DNA from: Acanthaster planci
Taxonomy: Eukaryota > Echinodermata > Asteroidea > Valvatida > Acanthasteridae
Length of the DNA: 64,000 nucleotides
Assembly: GCF_001949145.1 (NCBI RefSeq)
Contig: NW_019091356.1
Location: 1,677,667-1,741,666, forward strand
Direction: 5' to 3'
The translations under genes were made by a program, and so were the position numbers. The notes under the pieces were generated by a model that saw only the letters and a program-made list of their open reading frames with translations, was not told where the DNA came from and made no database searches. Shown piece after piece: positions 62,534 to 64,000 of this stretch. Each line of letters starts with the position of its first letter. Position 1 is the first letter of the stretch.

Positions 62534-64000
62534 CTCCAATTAAGGCATCGCTGGCCCACCACATGCTTCCTCGTTCAATCTGTGAGAAAACAGTGAAGGG
62601 GAGACGCTCGGGGGGGGGGAGTTAAGGTTGGACACGCGTGCCGAGCCGAAGTGAGGCACTCAGTTCCCGACGCAGGGATAGCAAGCACGAGGAATTGGCC
62701 CCAAGGGTGCGGTCGTGGGTCCCCCACTCTTAGCATACAAATTGCGCCTTAATTGGACGCGCACGTCTCGTTTTTTTCTCTGTTGTTTTTCCCTCAAAGT
62801 GTCTCAAAGGACGCGACAGAATGTGTAAACGAGGTGGGCCGAGAACTGTCACCAGTTGTGGGTATAGTCTCGACTCCAACGTGAAGGCCAGTCTAGACAT
62901 CACGATGCTTAAAGATGGTGTCAAGAGCTGTTATAATAAGGACTCACTCCAAGTGCCTGGGTCACTGAATGACCTGAACTACACCATTCTTTGAATCTGG
63001 AAACTATCGGGAAACGAATACAACCTGCCCACGATTTACAATCGCGGAGAGTTTCACTGTTTCGCTACACGTGTATAAGGTTTGATCTTAAAAGTTTTGC
63101 ACTTTTTCCAACAACACCTTCTTCATTTGAAAAGCGAAAATCCGGCGATAAAATTCTGTGTCAAAGTTGCGTGGTCGCGTCCACGCGCTTCACTCCCCTG
63201 ACGCCGAAGCGTCAGCAAAGAAACTTGAGAATTACATTCACCAAGGCTGCACAATCTGTAAGGGATTACTTCTTTCCGGATCATTCCTGCTCGAGGATGC
63301 CGCTGTACTTTTTTGGGAATCTCGCGGGACAAAGGAAAATGCACTTGTCCATCCATCCTGAAGAGCTATGCATATCCTCGAGAGTGAGCCAGGAGGGGTC
63401 AGTGTTCTCACGCGTAACTTGCTGCTCCAGGGCGGAAACATAAAAGAACCATCCGCCTTCAGAGGCGAAAATTTTCACCGCCGAGAGACCTGCATTGCCG
63501 GCGAGCTTTTAAAACAATTTCAGAACAAAACGGACCCACGCAAACGTGAAAGATGAAGTGGGAGGTAAAAATTGAATGGGGGAAAAATTCTCGAGGTGCA
63601 GCAAGAAGTCTCCGACATGACAAAAACAACGTTGGGTTCTTAGAAATACTTCTCGCGAGCGAACTTTACATAATTAACACCGCGAAGGGTGAAAGACCCA
63701 TCGTAGATCACGTGTAGGACGCCATATCACTGAATACGGCCGTATAAGTGTCCCTCGCGGTCACATCAACCGTTTAAGGACCACGTCGGCAGAAGACCCA
63801 TGATATTAGTGAGACGTTATTACACCGTCCAACATTATTATTTTTACAACATTACCAACAAGGCGTTTTGTGCTGGGCCAAACGCATGATCGACAAACCG
63901 ATCCCAGACATTAAAAAATATCGATTTCACTGCAGGCATGGTACATCATATAGGAATTATCTCACGGTAATATCTAGTCTTAAAATCGGCACGTATTCGT

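Larger units (their letters stand above)
58908..64000. other. Region downstream of the neuropeptide gene, no recognised gene
   Basis: Contains inverted-repeat elements at 59065-59425 and 60360-60582, a CpG-rich stretch at 61.7-62.7 kb and a (GCCCCCGG)3 repeat at 62511-62533. The longest open frames (for example 61999-62406 and 62991-63443) show no recognisable domain and follow the local GC rise, so I do not call them. Confidence 0.5.

Overview
The window is animal genomic DNA: long introns with consensus GT/AG junctions, MITE-like and foldback repeats, low gene density, and no bacterial-style ORF packing. The two genes that can be read point to a deuterostome invertebrate of the ambulacrarian type (echinoderm or hemichordate). 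The strongest clue is a neuropeptide precursor that resembles the echinoderm prolactin-releasing-peptide/short neuropeptide F (PrRP/sNPF) type. Its sequence departs from the starfish-type peptide as I remember it, so a crinoid or hemichordate is possible, but that placement is inference.

Region 1 (1-26206, + strand) is the 3' part of a membrane receptor guanylate cyclase of the natriuretic-peptide-receptor family. I could join 21 coding exons with compatible phases and consensus splice sites into an 887-residue open frame ending in a normal stop. It holds part of the extracellular ligand-binding domain, one transmembrane helix, a pseudokinase (kinase-homology) domain, a coiled-coil linker and a complete cyclase domain with all key catalytic residues. 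The promoter and the N-terminal ~200 residues lie upstream of the window. Introns carry a tRNA-like SINE, a foldback element built of ~50 bp units, and a diverged 236 bp tandem duplication.

Region 2 (26207-42850) contains the cyclase 3' end with poly(A) signals and then about 16 kb without recognisable genes. It holds a perfect long hairpin just after the gene, a 235 bp MITE with a candidate target duplication, a DR1 nuclear-receptor-type motif and a short inverted repeat.

Region 3 (42850-58907, + strand) is a small secreted neuropeptide precursor gene: a candidate promoter (CCAAT, CRE, TATA-like) with a 5' non-coding exon, a short exon encoding the signal peptide and the start of the peptide, and after a 9.5 kb intron a last exon encoding the rest of the peptide with its amidation/cleavage site GR. 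A ~0.7 kb element with long terminal inverted repeats sits in its large intron.

Region 4 (58908-64000) has inverted-repeat elements and a CpG-rich stretch (61.7-62.7 kb) but no gene I can support. The two genes share a strand; one encodes a peptide-receptor cyclase and the other a neuropeptide, but nothing in the sequence suggests that they are ligand and receptor (PrRP/sNPF peptides act through GPCRs).
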